Below are positions 1-7,581 of a stretch of 32,095 bases of DNA, one piece after another. The position numbers were made by a program, and so were the translations under genes. This stretch comes from Clostridia bacterium (GTDB lineage Bacteria; Bacillota; Clostridia; Christensenellales; Borkfalkiaceae): assembly GCA_900767815.1 (NCBI GenBank), contig CAAGAM010000203.1, positions 1-32,095 of the forward strand. The letters are read 5' to 3'. Position 1 is the stretch's first letter. The number at the start of each line of letters is the position of its first letter. The notes beneath the pieces were generated by a model. It had not been told where the DNA came from. It worked only from the letters and a program-made list of their open reading frames with translations, and did not search any database.

Positions 1-143
1 ATTTTTTAGCAGATTGTTGTAAAGGCGAACGAAGGTGTATATCAATACATCGAGCGAGAATTTGCAAAAATATGCAAAAAAGACGGCTTTAAGGCTTGAT
101 GGGGTTCGAATCTCGCTCGGCTAGCCACGAGTGATTGCGTTTT

Positions 144-221
144 AACCCGCCAAAACGCCGATATTTCCGCGCTTTATGCCGAACCCGCCTTCGCCCGTAC
201 AGCAAGTACGAACAAAATCGC
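144..221 (+). repeat. 78-nt interspersed repeat, copy 1
   Basis: This stretch matches the reverse complement of 30839-30916 over 78 nt with about nine differences by my count and no gaps. Both copies keep a CGTAC/GTACG hairpin while the five-base loop differs (agcaa here, attca there), which hints that structure is conserved. It can be translated (NPPKRRYFRALCR) in both places, but the frames have no other coding features, so I treat it as a repeat rather than a gene. Confidence 0.8.
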
Positions 222-304
222 ATACGTGTTTTGCTTTATGTCGCGCGTGATTCGGGATATAGATCCGGGTTTGTAAATTTCATAAATTATTTAATCTTAA
301 AGCC

Positions 305-334
305 TTGTGTTTTTGAACCGATATGTGTTATACT
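305..334 (+). promoter_or_regulatory. Candidate sigma-A promoter for the SH3/beta-propeller gene
   Basis: TTGTGT at 305-310 and TATACT at 329-334 are separated by 18 nt. The -10 box is preceded by TGT, giving an extended -10 (TGnTATACT). The -35 match is weak. An overlapping alternative is TTGAAC with TATATT at 16-nt spacing. It leaves a leader of about 130 nt before the ATG at 471. Confidence 0.4.
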
Positions 335-470
335 TATATTGGTATATAGTTTATTGATATATAATTGTTGCGCGCCTATGCGCCTGCATGCGCTCGCGTG
401 CGTGCATTGCGACACATTTATATATAAACCTTGCGTTTTAAACGGACGATAAAAGAAGGCGAAACACAGA

Positions 471-3161
471 ATGAAGAAAACAATTACGGCTGTTTTGATT
501 TTAATATCGGTTTTAACCGCGCTGTTACTCCCGTCGTTTTGGGCGGGGGCTTTGGCTGCGCTTGCATCTGCAAAAAATGCGGAAAATGCGGGCGTGCAGA
601 CCGGCGAGGGGCTTGATACGGGAAATATTCCCACCGATATTTTCCTCCCGACGACCTATCTTCAATATTACAAACTGAACGAGCCTTACGCTATCTGTCG
701 TTATGAAGAAGAGGACGGCACATACGTTGCCGTTTCACATGCGGGGGCTATCGTTTTCTACAAATACAACGCGGAGACGGGCGAAGAACACTTCAAATCG
801 GTGACGTTAAGCGACGCGCCGTCGTCCGTGGGAGCGTCGTCGATAGCAAAATACAAAAATTTTCTTATCTTTACGCAATGGTCGAAGATATGTTATGCCG
901 ACGTGTCCGATTTCGAATCGCCGGATGCGATCGCGCAGATAAAAACCACATATCCGTGCAGTAACAGTTTTTCGGTTTTCGGCGATATGATGGCGGTTAC
1001 CACCACCGAGGGAATCGTTTATTACGATCTTTCGGTTTCGGAAACGGGCGAACTTGTTTTTTCGGAAAAAACGGGTAAAAATTATTATTACGAGACGAAT
1101 AATCCGCTGTCCGTCTTAAACAGCAAGAACGGCAAAACCTATTATTATTCGCCCGACGCGAAAGCTATCGTGGAATACACCCCCGCAACGCGCACTCAGC
1201 GTATCGTTGCCGAAAATCTCGAAGGAGTTAAGTCTATTGCCGAGAATTCGGACGTTGACGACGACAGTTTGTATTTTTCGTCGAACAGCGGAGTTTTTGC
1301 GATTACGGCTTACGGAGCATCCGCGCCCGTCCCGCTTGCGCTTGTTGCGACGGAAGGCGAAAAGGATCTCGGAAAACTCTGGAATCCTAAAGGAATCTGT
1401 ATCGTAGACGATAAATTGTGGGTTGTCGATTCGGATAATTTCGACAAGGAAAATTCGATAAACGCCATACAGGAAATCAATATCGATACGGGCGAATTTA
1501 CCGATTTTGCAATTACGACCAATTCCAAAGCCGTTAACAGGCTTACCGAAAACGCGCAGGACGTCGTTATCGACGGCGATAAAATTTACGCTTTGGACGA
1601 TAAGAGAATTGTTGTCATAAACAATATCGGCGGCAGTGCGAAAGAACGTACTTACAACGGGATCAATCTCGAATCGGCAGTCGACGAATTTTGCGTAAGC
1701 GGCGATTATATCGCATACACAACAGGGAAATCGACTTATTCCGCGAAAATCACGATTGCGAAAATTTGTCGCGGCGATGACGAAAACAACCCGATTTTAA
1801 CTCTCGATAAGCTTGATATTTCGGGCGATATGCTTTCGAACATTCGTATCGACGATATCGCGGCGATGGACGGAGTGTTCTATTTCTTCGGGACGAGAAC
1901 CACTCACCCGATACTTTATTCGCTCGATCTGAATGCCGAAACGCTTCGGGTGAACGAATATTCTTCGTTTGACGAAATTACGGGGTCGGGTTCGAATATA
2001 ACGATCGATCCGTTCAATTCGATTTATTTTGCCGTTCAGGTTACGGGTGGTTACGAGCTTTACGGGCTTGAAAACGGAAAGCTCGTCGCTTTGACGAAGG
2101 TTATCACCGATAAAAAACTTCTGTCCTTGCAGACCGATCTCGACGGAAAGATTTACGCCTTGTATGAGGACAATCTTGTGGAGTGTTACGTCGGCGGAGA
2201 GAAAGTCCTGTCGAAAACCATTACCACGTCGAAAAATCTCGGCTCGATAAAACCCGCCGTCGCGATGTGTTTAAGCTGCGATTCCCGCTATGCGTATTTT
2301 ATTTTCGAAGGGCTTATCCTTCGTTCGGGCGAGAGTGCGGGGCTGAACATTTCGACGCCCTACACCATAAACATTCCGTCGGACTTCTCGATGAAGTTCT
2401 CAAAAGACGAACTATACGGAAAAATACGCAAGGGCGCGAAGCTTTTTGAAATAAAAGCGTCCGAGCTTTCATCCGAGTTTTTCGCGTTCAAGCGTTTTGC
2501 GATCGAAAACGGTTCGGACGATTACGCAGTGAAAGACCTCGGCGGGAAATATTACCTCATTTTAAAAGCGGGCAGAGCGGCGATTGTAAGAAAAACCGAT
2601 TTTCTTGCGGATACGGCTTTCGGAATTACTTCGCTTGACACCACGGGCTACGCGATAACCGATTTTCGCATTTATGCTTTACCCGTTCTCAAAAAACTGT
2701 ACGTAACCGATCGTAACGTTTCAAAATACGAAAAAGTAAAAATCGTCGGCGAGATAACGTTTAACGACGACGACTATTTCGTCGTTAAAACGGACGGCGG
2801 CGAAGGGCTTATCCCGAAAACGTTCGTTAAAGATTTGTATCTTTCGGAGTCGGAATATTCCGCGCTCGAAAACGCATATGTATACAAGAAGGGCGGAGCG
2901 GTTGTTTATTCGGACGATCTTGAAACAAAAACCGACGAAATCGATTCGCAGAAAAAGGTTATAATAGTTTCTAAGGACGGCGAATACACGAAAATCGTTT
3001 ACGACGGAAAGGTCGGATACGTCAATACGGATTCGATTATGATCGACAGCAGAAATAATCTTATGAAAGCCGCGGCGATTATCCTCTTTGCGCTTTCGAT
3101 GCTCGTCACCACATATTATTTCGAAAAGAGATACCTTTTCAGAAAGGGTTTTAACGTTTAA
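471..3161 (+). CDS. Secreted, C-terminally membrane-anchored beta-rich protein with SH3-like domains
   Basis: The 896-residue product starts with a clear signal peptide (MKKTITAVLILISVLTALLLP) and ends with one hydrophobic helix (about residues 865-885) followed by a short basic tail, so most of it should sit outside the cell. The central 700 residues are rich in repeated beta-strand pattern and phrases such as DGKIYAL, DDKRIVV and DDKLWVVDS, typical of beta-propeller blades. Two SH3-like segments follow (about 735-770 and 815-850), ending in phrases like EGLIPKTFVKDL and VGYVNTDSI, which in other Gram-positive surface proteins bind cell wall or peptides. An AAGAAGG sequence precedes the ATG, although at long spacing. 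The vanZ-like gene lies 41 nt downstream and may be co-transcribed. I recognise no named family for the full protein, and the function is unknown. Confidence 0.85.
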   Translation: MKKTITAVLILISVLTALLLPSFWAGALAALASAKNAENAGVQTGEGLDTGNIPTDIFLPTTYLQYYKLNEPYAICRYEEEDGTYVAVSHAGAIVFYKYNAETGEEHFKSVTLSDAPSSVGASSIAKYKNFLIFTQWSKICYADVSDFESPDAIAQIKTTYPCSNSFSVFGDMMAVTTTEGIVYYDLSVSETGELVFSEKTGKNYYYETNNPLSVLNSKNGKTYYYSPDAKAIVEYTPATRTQRIVAENLEGVKSIAENSDVDDDSLYFSSNSGVFAITAYGASAPVPLALVATEGEKDLGKLWNPKGICIVDDKLWVVDSDNFDKENSINAIQEINIDTGEFTDFAITTNSKAVNRLTENAQDVVIDGDKIYALDDKRIVVINNIGGSAKERTYNGINLESAVDEFCVSGDYIAYTTGKSTYSAKITIAKICRGDDENNPILTLDKLDISGDMLSNIRIDDIAAMDGVFYFFGTRTTHPILYSLDLNAETLRVNEYSSFDEITGSGSNITIDPFNSIYFAVQVTGGYELYGLENGKLVALTKVITDKKLLSLQTDLDGKIYALYEDNLVECYVGGEKVLSKTITTSKNLGSIKPAVAMCLSCDSRYAYFIFEGLILRSGESAGLNISTPYTINIPSDFSMKFSKDELYGKIRKGAKLFEIKASELSSEFFAFKRFAIENGSDDYAVKDLGGKYYLILKAGRAAIVRKTDFLADTAFGITSLDTTGYAITDFRIYALPVLKKLYVTDRNVSKYEKVKIVGEITFNDDDYFVVKTDGGEGLIPKTFVKDLYLSESEYSALENAYVYKKGGAVVYSDDLETKTDEIDSQKKVIIVSKDGEYTKIVYDGKVGYVNTDSIMIDSRNNLMKAAAIILFALSMLVTTYYFEKRYLFRKGFNV

Positions 3162-3162
3162 T

Positions 3163-3186
3163 ATCGGCTTCGACGTGCCGATTTTT
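3163..3186 (+). terminator. Weak intrinsic terminator or attenuator between 471-3161 and the vanZ-like gene
   Basis: ATCGGC (3163-3168) pairs with GCCGAT (3177-3182) around an eight-base loop and is followed by a run of five T. The stem is only 6 bp, so partial read-through into the downstream gene is likely. Confidence 0.4.
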
Positions 3187-3202
3187 GGGGGATATAAGGT
3201 AA

Positions 3203-3724
3203 GTGGCTAAGAATAGAAAGTTATTCATATACAGAATAGTTCTGATAGCGGCGATAGCCTTGTCGCTCGCGTTTATTTACGGAAACTCGTTAAAAACGGG
3301 CGAAAAGTCCGCCATAACGTCGTCTAAGGTTACGGAAGCGGTGGCTACCGTAATCGTTCCCGATTTCAAGAACCTGCCCGAAGCCGCGCAGCAACAAAAA
3401 ATAAAGGAGATTCACGCGCCTTTGCGCGAAGTTGCTCATTCGTTGGAATTTTGCATGCTTGCGTTTTTCGTGTGTCTTTTTTATTCGTCGTTCGGCGGAA
3501 AAATCTTCGGCAAGTTCTGCTTTGCGGTTTTGTTTTCGGTTTGTTCGTGCTTTTTAATCGCCCTTACGGATGAGTTTTTGCAAACGTTTATCCCGGGACG
3601 AGGCGCGGAATGGCTCGATATCGGCATGGACTCCTTAGGCGCATTCACAGGCAGTTTAATAGCTATCTTAGTTGTGTTTATCTATAAAAAGATAACCGCT
3701 AAAAATCCGGCGCAACCGGCTTAA
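3203..3724 (+). CDS. VanZ-family membrane protein
   Basis: This 173-residue protein has four or so hydrophobic segments and the hallmarks of the VanZ family: a first helix followed by YGNSLKTGE, a conserved HSLEF stretch in the middle (H-x2-EF), and the C-terminal DEFLQTFIPGRGAEWLDIG signature followed by a Gly-rich helix. The start is GTG at 3203, preceded by AAGGT. The original VanZ of enterococci gives low-level teicoplanin resistance. Most chromosomal relatives, including this one, have no proven role and probably act in the envelope. It follows the large SH3 protein closely, suggesting a shared cell-surface function, and is closed by a terminator at 3779. Confidence 0.85.
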   Translation: MAKNRKLFIYRIVLIAAIALSLAFIYGNSLKTGEKSAITSSKVTEAVATVIVPDFKNLPEAAQQQKIKEIHAPLREVAHSLEFCMLAFFVCLFYSSFGGKIFGKFCFAVLFSVCSCFLIALTDEFLQTFIPGRGAEWLDIGMDSLGAFTGSLIAILVVFIYKKITAKNPAQPA

Positions 3725-3744
3725 ACGATAAACAAAAGTCGCCG

Positions 3745-3760
3745 TATAAGTCGATTAACG
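3745..3760 (+). repeat. Dispersed short motif TATAAGTCGATTAACG, copy 1
   Basis: Exact copy of the motif that recurs between genes in this window, located 20 nt after the vanZ-like stop and before its terminator. The flank AAAAGTCGC matches the flank of the copy at 29521. Confidence 0.6.
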
Positions 3761-3778
3761 CAGTATTTTAAAACTATT

Positions 3779-3804
3779 AAGCCCCGATAAGTCGGGCTTT
3801 ATTT
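3779..3804 (+). terminator. Rho-independent terminator after the vanZ-like gene
   Basis: AAGCC(C)CGA pairs with TCGGGCTT around a TAAG loop with one bulged C, followed by TTATTT. Confidence 0.75.
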
Positions 3805-3858
3805 CTATAAATTTGTGGTTATAAGCCATATTTTGGCATTAAATATGGGAAAGTGCAA

Positions 3859-4362
3859 ATGATTAAATTTTCAGGAGATTTATCAGAGGACTGCAAATAT
3901 TATTATCTTAAAAATGCACAAAAAATCAATTTTTTTGTATTTCTGTTTGTGTCAATTCCATTTATTATTGGTATCGTTGTATTAGCAAAGACTACTGGTT
4001 GGATTGCATTGATATTATTAATTCCAATAATATATCTTATCGTAATGGTTTCCTTACCTCCGAAATCAAAGCTGTATAATAAAATCAATAAAAATCTTTA
4101 TTATCAAGATATCCATTGCGAAATAGAAATAATCGACGAGGTAATATATGCAAGTATGTTAAATCGTAATGAAAGCAAAGATTTTGTTGATGTAAAAAAA
4201 GTTGTAGATATGGGGGACTGGTATAAATTTTATTTCTATTTCCCTCATAAAAGCAATATATTTATCTGCGAAAAGAAGTCTCTTGTAGAAGGAACGCCGG
4301 AAGAATTCGAGGAACTTTTCAAAGATAGATTAGTCAAGGTTGATTACAAAAAAGCAAAGTGA
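3859..4362 (+). CDS. Small membrane protein, two helices plus cytoplasmic domain
   Basis: The product is 167 residues from the ATG at 3859, which has GGGAAAG about six bases upstream. A GTG two codons earlier (3853) is also possible. Two adjacent hydrophobic segments (about residues 25-48 and 50-70) form a hairpin, followed by a charged domain of about 95 residues with alternating strands (YKFYFYFPHKSNIFICEKK) and an FEELFKDRL-like end. That layout resembles the YcxB-like C-terminal domain proteins of Bacillota, but I would call it only a similarity of architecture. The gene is AT-rich compared with its neighbours on both sides and may have been acquired separately. Confidence 0.65.
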   Translation: MIKFSGDLSEDCKYYYLKNAQKINFFVFLFVSIPFIIGIVVLAKTTGWIALILLIPIIYLIVMVSLPPKSKLYNKINKNLYYQDIHCEIEIIDEVIYASMLNRNESKDFVDVKKVVDMGDWYKFYFYFPHKSNIFICEKKSLVEGTPEEFEELFKDRLVKVDYKKAK

Positions 4363-4462
4363 TTTTGGGTAGGCGAACTGCGACACTGCGACAAAAAAGA
4401 CATGTCATAATTACGGAAAATAAAATATAGCAAATTGCCAAATTGTTGTATTAAATATACAA

Positions 4463-4801
4463 ATGAAAATCATGAAAAATCAAATCGTAACTGATACCGA
4501 ACGAGCCATTATCGACAAGTTTTTAACGATGAAATGTCCGTCTATATATAAAACGGATAATACAGATCGTATTTTGTTCGTAGAAACTGTAGAGTTTGAT
4601 ATATGTCAATATCTTTTAGGCAAGAGAAAGATAGGCAACGAGCAATATAGTTATATAATGAATGAGTATGAAAGATTTTTAAAGCAAACCAACAGTTCGG
4701 TGTTTGACAAGTATACAAACGAGCATTTCAAACTTGTTGTAAAACTGGTTGATTTGTTTGAGAAATATTATTCTATGCCTCACGCTATAAAGCAGAGTTG
4801 A
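4463..4801 (+). CDS. Hypothetical protein, 112 aa
   Basis: A small soluble protein with no signal peptide or membrane segment, predicted to be mostly helical (ERAIIDKFLTMK; VVKLVDLFEKYY). No family is recognised. No clear ribosome binding site precedes the ATG at 4463, and an in-frame ATG at 4472 is an alternative. It lies in the AT-rich island between two small membrane proteins and may be co-transcribed with the next gene, which begins 35 nt downstream. Confidence 0.5.
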   Translation: MKIMKNQIVTDTERAIIDKFLTMKCPSIYKTDNTDRILFVETVEFDICQYLLGKRKIGNEQYSYIMNEYERFLKQTNSSVFDKYTNEHFKLVVKLVDLFEKYYSMPHAIKQS

Positions 4802-4836
4802 TTTTTTAGGAGTATAACAAAAGTGAAGTTTGAATT

Positions 4837-5394
4837 ATGAGAAAAGTATATCCATGTTCACCGATACGTATCATCGGGATAATAATTCTTTCTGTTGTAT
4901 TCGGCATATCTCCGTTGCTAATTATTGTCTTAAGCGTGATTGAGCAAAAGAGTGTAATATGTTTACTTGTTGCTGTTATTTTGGAAATAATTTTCTTGGT
5001 TGAGTTGGTTTGCGCTCTTAAAAAGAAAATAGTTTTTAATACAGATTGCATTTATGTTCCTACGGATAAAACTTTTTTATTGCGTAAAATACAGTATGAG
5101 GTGAAAGCTTATTATAAGGATATCTTGGGTATAAAAATAATTATCTCAAATCGTAATTCAAAAAACAAGTCGGAATTCGGAATGCTTACTCCGATGCCAT
5201 ATTTAATGATAGAGCAGAACAACAGCAAGAAAGAGTTAATAAATTTATTTTATTACAGTAAGAAGCAATGTTACAAAATTATCGATGATTTAAAATATAT
5301 GGCTGAGTTGCAAGGAAACAAGTTGAATGTTCCATCGGGCAAAGAACTTATTGACGATATGATACATAATAAGAATTCTCGTCGTTTAAATTGA
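4837..5394 (+). CDS. Small membrane protein with two helices and PH-like domain
   Basis: The 185-residue product has two N-terminal hydrophobic segments (about residues 11-31 and 40-60) followed by a beta-rich region (IVFNTDCIYVPTDKTFLLRKIQYEVKAYYKDILGIKIIIS) of the kind seen in bacterial PH-like or YcxB-like domains, and a polar helical tail. Its organisation parallels the genes at 3859 and 29583, but the sequences are not obviously homologous by eye. The gene is AT-rich and closed by a strong terminator at 5526. Function unknown. Confidence 0.65.
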   Translation: MRKVYPCSPIRIIGIIILSVVFGISPLLIIVLSVIEQKSVICLLVAVILEIIFLVELVCALKKKIVFNTDCIYVPTDKTFLLRKIQYEVKAYYKDILGIKIIISNRNSKNKSEFGMLTPMPYLMIEQNNSKKELINLFYYSKKQCYKIIDDLKYMAELQGNKLNVPSGKELIDDMIHNKNSRRLN

Positions 5395-5473
5395 AAATAT
5401 ATTTGCGTTTTTAGTTTTGGTGTTAATTGATGTTTGTTGTGATAAAGTTACAAACGGATTCCAAAAGTGGGGC

Positions 5474-5489
5474 TATAAGTCGATAAATA
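5474..5489 (+). repeat. Dispersed short motif, copy 2 (variant)
   Basis: TATAAGTCGATAAATA differs from the consensus only in its last bases. It lies between the stop of the 4837-5394 gene and its terminator, the same relative place as copy 1. Confidence 0.5.
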
Positions 5490-5525
5490 AGCCAAATTGA
5501 AAGAAATTTAGATTTTTTCTTTTGT

Positions 5526-5555
5526 AGTATCGGGCAAATTGCCCGATACTTTTTG
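5526..5555 (+). terminator. Rho-independent terminator
   Basis: AGTATCGGGC pairs perfectly with GCCCGATACT around AAATT and is followed by TTTTT. It serves the plus-strand gene ending at 5394. Confidence 0.85.
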
Positions 5556-5560
5556 TAGAG

Positions 5561-5606
5561 AAAAAGAAAAGTTGGGGTGCTTGTTTTTGCATCTCAACTT
5601 TTTTTC
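5561..5606. terminator. Second hairpin terminator between convergent genes
   Basis: AAAAGTTGGGGTGC (5567-5580) pairs with GCATCTCAACTTTT (5589-5602) using two G-U wobbles. There is a T run after it on the plus strand and an A-rich flank that gives a T-rich tail on the minus strand. It probably terminates the minus-strand radC-like gene ending at 5623. Confidence 0.7.
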
Positions 5607-5622
5607 AAGTGATTTTATAAGA

Positions 5623-6339
5623 TTATAAGCCTTTGCAACGCTCGTATGCGGAGCGGAGAATAGGTTCCAATCTGCCGTCTAAATTATAACTGTATACTTT
5701 CTTGCCCGCAACAATCACGTGGTCGTAAAGTTTAACGCCGTGAAGAAGAAACATAGTTGCGAGTTTTTCCGTTGCCACGTCGTCGTTTGCGGACGGCTTA
5801 GGATTTCCCGACGGGTGATTGTGTGCAATCACGACCGCATGCGGATTTACCTGAGAAATAGCTTTCGAAAAAGGGGTCGTATCGACTTCTACGTCCGAAA
5901 TACTGTCGTTTGTGTAAGTTTCCTTCAAAAGCACGCGCCCGTCTTTGGCGATGTATACCGCACAAAGAGTTTCGGTTGTGCGTTTGGAAAGTATTTCGGT
6001 GAAATATGTTTTTGCGTTTTCGAAATTGAAAAGAACAACGCTTTCTTCCTGCTCTTTGTTTATCGTGTCGATAATTTTGCCGATGAGCGACAAAAACGTC
6101 GCCGCGCCGTTGCCTATCCCCTCCACGTCGGAAAGCGAATCGATGTCGGCGTGCAGAATTTGCGAAACCGAGCCGTATTTATCGATAAGCCTGTGCGCTT
6201 CGTCGTTAACGTTGCGGCGAGGAATAGCGTAAAAGAGTAAAAGTTCGACAAGTTCGTGTTTTGCAAGCGAATCGGGGCTGTCGTGAAAGCGTTGGCGCAT
6301 CCGGCTTCGATGATCTTCATGAATGCATTTTTCTTTCAT
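5623..6339 (-). CDS. radC: RadC/UPF0758 family JAB-domain protein
   Basis: The 238-residue product carries the RadC layout: an N-terminal helical region with a helix-hairpin-helix element (LSDVEGIGNGAATFLSLIGKI, about residues 65-88) and a C-terminal JAB/MPN domain with the metal-binding signature AHNHPSGNPKPSANDD (about residues 172-187: H-x-H-P-S-G, later D). The JAMM motif predicts a zinc hydrolase fold. Despite the historic name, a role in DNA repair is not established, and some relatives are carried by mobile elements. The start at 6339 (MKEKCIHEDHRSRMRQRF) matches the usual N-terminus HxGHRxRLRxRF. The XRE gene lies 51 nt upstream on the same strand. Confidence 0.9.
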   Translation of the reverse strand: MKEKCIHEDHRSRMRQRFHDSPDSLAKHELVELLLFYAIPRRNVNDEAHRLIDKYGSVSQILHADIDSLSDVEGIGNGAATFLSLIGKIIDTINKEQEESVVLFNFENAKTYFTEILSKRTTETLCAVYIAKDGRVLLKETYTNDSISDVEVDTTPFSKAISQVNPHAVVIAHNHPSGNPKPSANDDVATEKLATMFLLHGVKLYDHVIVAGKKVYSYNLDGRLEPILRSAYERCKGL

Positions 6340-6390
6340 ATTCGTTAAATCGGATTATATCGTAAACTAAAACTTTTTAAATCGGTTAAT

Positions 6391-7059
6391 TTATCTTTTT
6401 TCTTCCGGGTTTTCTTTCTCCGCGACGGACTTTTTTTTCGATCCGACGGAGAGTATTTTAATCTTGAAACTCATCATGGCTACGATTTCCGCGGGGAACC
6501 CCAGAACGAAAACGAGCGGGAACGATCTTCCGCAGAGCAGAATTATAAAAAACGCGTCGGCAAGAATCGTCCATATAAGCGCGGATACGGCTATGAAATT
6601 TACAATCTTTTTAGCCCATAGTCCGCTGAAAACCACGCCGACTATCGCGAAAACGGGAAGGGGCAACGCGTAGCAATACATGATGTTCCGCCACACGCTT
6701 GTCACGGCTCCCGAGCCTTGAAGGGATATAAAGACAATCGTTTCCGCAATCAGCATCGCAAGGAAAGTTATCGCCGAAATAAGCAGATGATTTTTCTTCT
6801 TTATGCCTGCGGCGTAATTGGTTTGCTCCTTTGCGATTTCCGTGTTGTTGTGTTCGGTAACGAGAAAATCGATATTCACCCCGAAAAGCTTTGCGAGATT
6901 TAAAAGCACGGAAACGTCGGGGATCGATTCGCCTCGTTCCCATTTCGATATGGCTTTGTCGGAATAATTTATTTTTTCGGCAAGCTCTATCTGCGTGAGC
7001 TTCATCTGCTTTCGGAGCATTATTAAATTTTGCGCAAATATAATTTTCAAATCTTCCAT
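6391..7059 (-). CDS. XRE-family transcriptional regulator with four transmembrane helices
   Basis: Residues 6-62 form a Cro/CI-type helix-turn-helix (LRKQMKLTQIELAEKINYSDKAISKWERGESIPDVSVLLNLAKLFGVNIDFL), the most recognisable signature in this region. After a linker come four hydrophobic segments (about 88-108, 120-145, 152-172, 176-198) and a lysine-rich tail. Membrane-bound XRE regulators of this kind are common in Bacillota and are thought to sense membrane conditions. No partner gene is obvious. No strong ribosome binding site precedes the ATG at 7059. It may be cotranscribed with the radC-like gene. Confidence 0.85.
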   Translation of the reverse strand: MEDLKIIFAQNLIMLRKQMKLTQIELAEKINYSDKAISKWERGESIPDVSVLLNLAKLFGVNIDFLVTEHNNTEIAKEQTNYAAGIKKKNHLLISAITFLAMLIAETIVFISLQGSGAVTSVWRNIMYCYALPLPVFAIVGVVFSGLWAKKIVNFIAVSALIWTILADAFFIILLCGRSFPLVFVLGFPAEIVAMMSFKIKILSVGSKKKSVAEKENPEEKR

Positions 7060-7179
7060 TTCTGTTTGTATTCGCCGATTTAATAGATGAATTTATCGAA
7101 TTTTATTTTAGCATATATTTTAAAAAAAATCAACGATATAAAAGCATAGTTTCCGTAATGATAATTTTTACGTGTTTAA

Positions 7180-7434
7180 GAAAAGTTAACGCTCGTCATC
7201 ATTTCGGGGCTGTTATATAACGTAGGGGTTTCGGAAACGCCTCCGTTCGAGGGGCGGCTCGTACAGTGCCTTGCGGATATTCTCGGCGGAAGCAAAACTT
7301 TCGGCGCGATGGCGATTTTGGTTGCCTGTTATATTGCGGTTATTTTCGCGGCAGGCGGCGAGGTTTTTATTATTGCCCGGCGGCATCGCGGGCGAGGTGA
7401 TGTAACGTTCGGGATAATCGGTAAAGAAATTTAA
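7180..7434 (+). pseudogene. 5'-truncated remnant of a membrane protein gene
   Basis: Between a TAA at 7177 and a TAA at 7432 the frame is open for 84 codons with protein-like composition and GC-rich third positions like the surrounding genes. It has a hydrophobic helix (FGAMAILVACYIAVIFAAGG) followed by a basic stretch (RRHRGRG). There is no ATG, GTG or TTG until an internal ATG inside the helix, and no ribosome binding site, so it looks like the C-terminal end of a lost gene. I do not recognise the family. A small real protein from the internal ATG is possible but less likely. Confidence 0.4.
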
Positions 7435-7443
7435 AAACCCCGC

Positions 7444-7459
7444 TATAAGCCGATTATCG
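7444..7459 (+). repeat. Dispersed short motif, copy 3
   Basis: TATAAGCCGATTATCG, one base from consensus, with a GCCGATTATCGGC palindrome. It lies just after the gene remnant and before the operon terminator. Confidence 0.5.
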
Positions 7460-7499
7460 GCGTAAAATGATTGCAAACACATAAAAACGGAACAGGATG

Positions 7500-7543
7500 A
7501 AAAAGGCTGCAATCCCGTCTTTCGGACGGTTTGCAGCCTTTTT
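7500..7543. terminator. Strong bidirectional terminator ending the 20-kb operon
   Basis: AAAAAGGCTGCAA pairs with TTGCAGCCTTTTT, with an inner CCGTC/GGACGG stem around a TTTC loop. A and T runs on both sides allow termination in both directions. It lies 39 nt after the stop codon of the last operon gene. Confidence 0.9.
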
Positions 7544-7581
7544 GTCGGTGTCATGACGCAATCGTTTGCGTGTTTTTAAAA

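Larger units (their letters stand above)
1..470. other. Gene-poor left end with repeat and promoter
   Basis: No convincing complete gene lies here. Frame 1 from position 10 to 100 reads as a short open tail ending in TGA, but it has a stop at 7-9 and no start codon, so at best it is the end of a decayed gene. Positions 101-127 resemble the 3' end of a tRNA (a GGTTCGAATC-like stretch followed by a terminal GCCA), but the T-stem does not pair, so I do not call a tRNA. A 9-bp inverted repeat (CGAGCGAGA with TCTCGCTCG) encloses 46-118. A 78-nt repeat occupies 144-221. Positions 366-412 are a GC-rich run of alternating GCGC/TGCG words in the 5' leader of the next gene. Confidence 0.6.
7060..7581. 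other. Intergenic region with decayed gene, motif and terminator
   Basis: Divergent upstream space of the XRE gene, then a 5'-truncated plus-strand coding remnant (7180-7434), a copy of the dispersed motif (7444-7459) and the terminator of the large operon (7500-7543). I see no other coding signal. Confidence 0.6.

Noticed and set aside
135..452. Plus-strand frame of 105 residues at the left end
   Set aside because: Its only similarity is to the minus-strand translation of the 78-nt repeat at 30839-30916; no RBS and no protein-like composition after the repeat.
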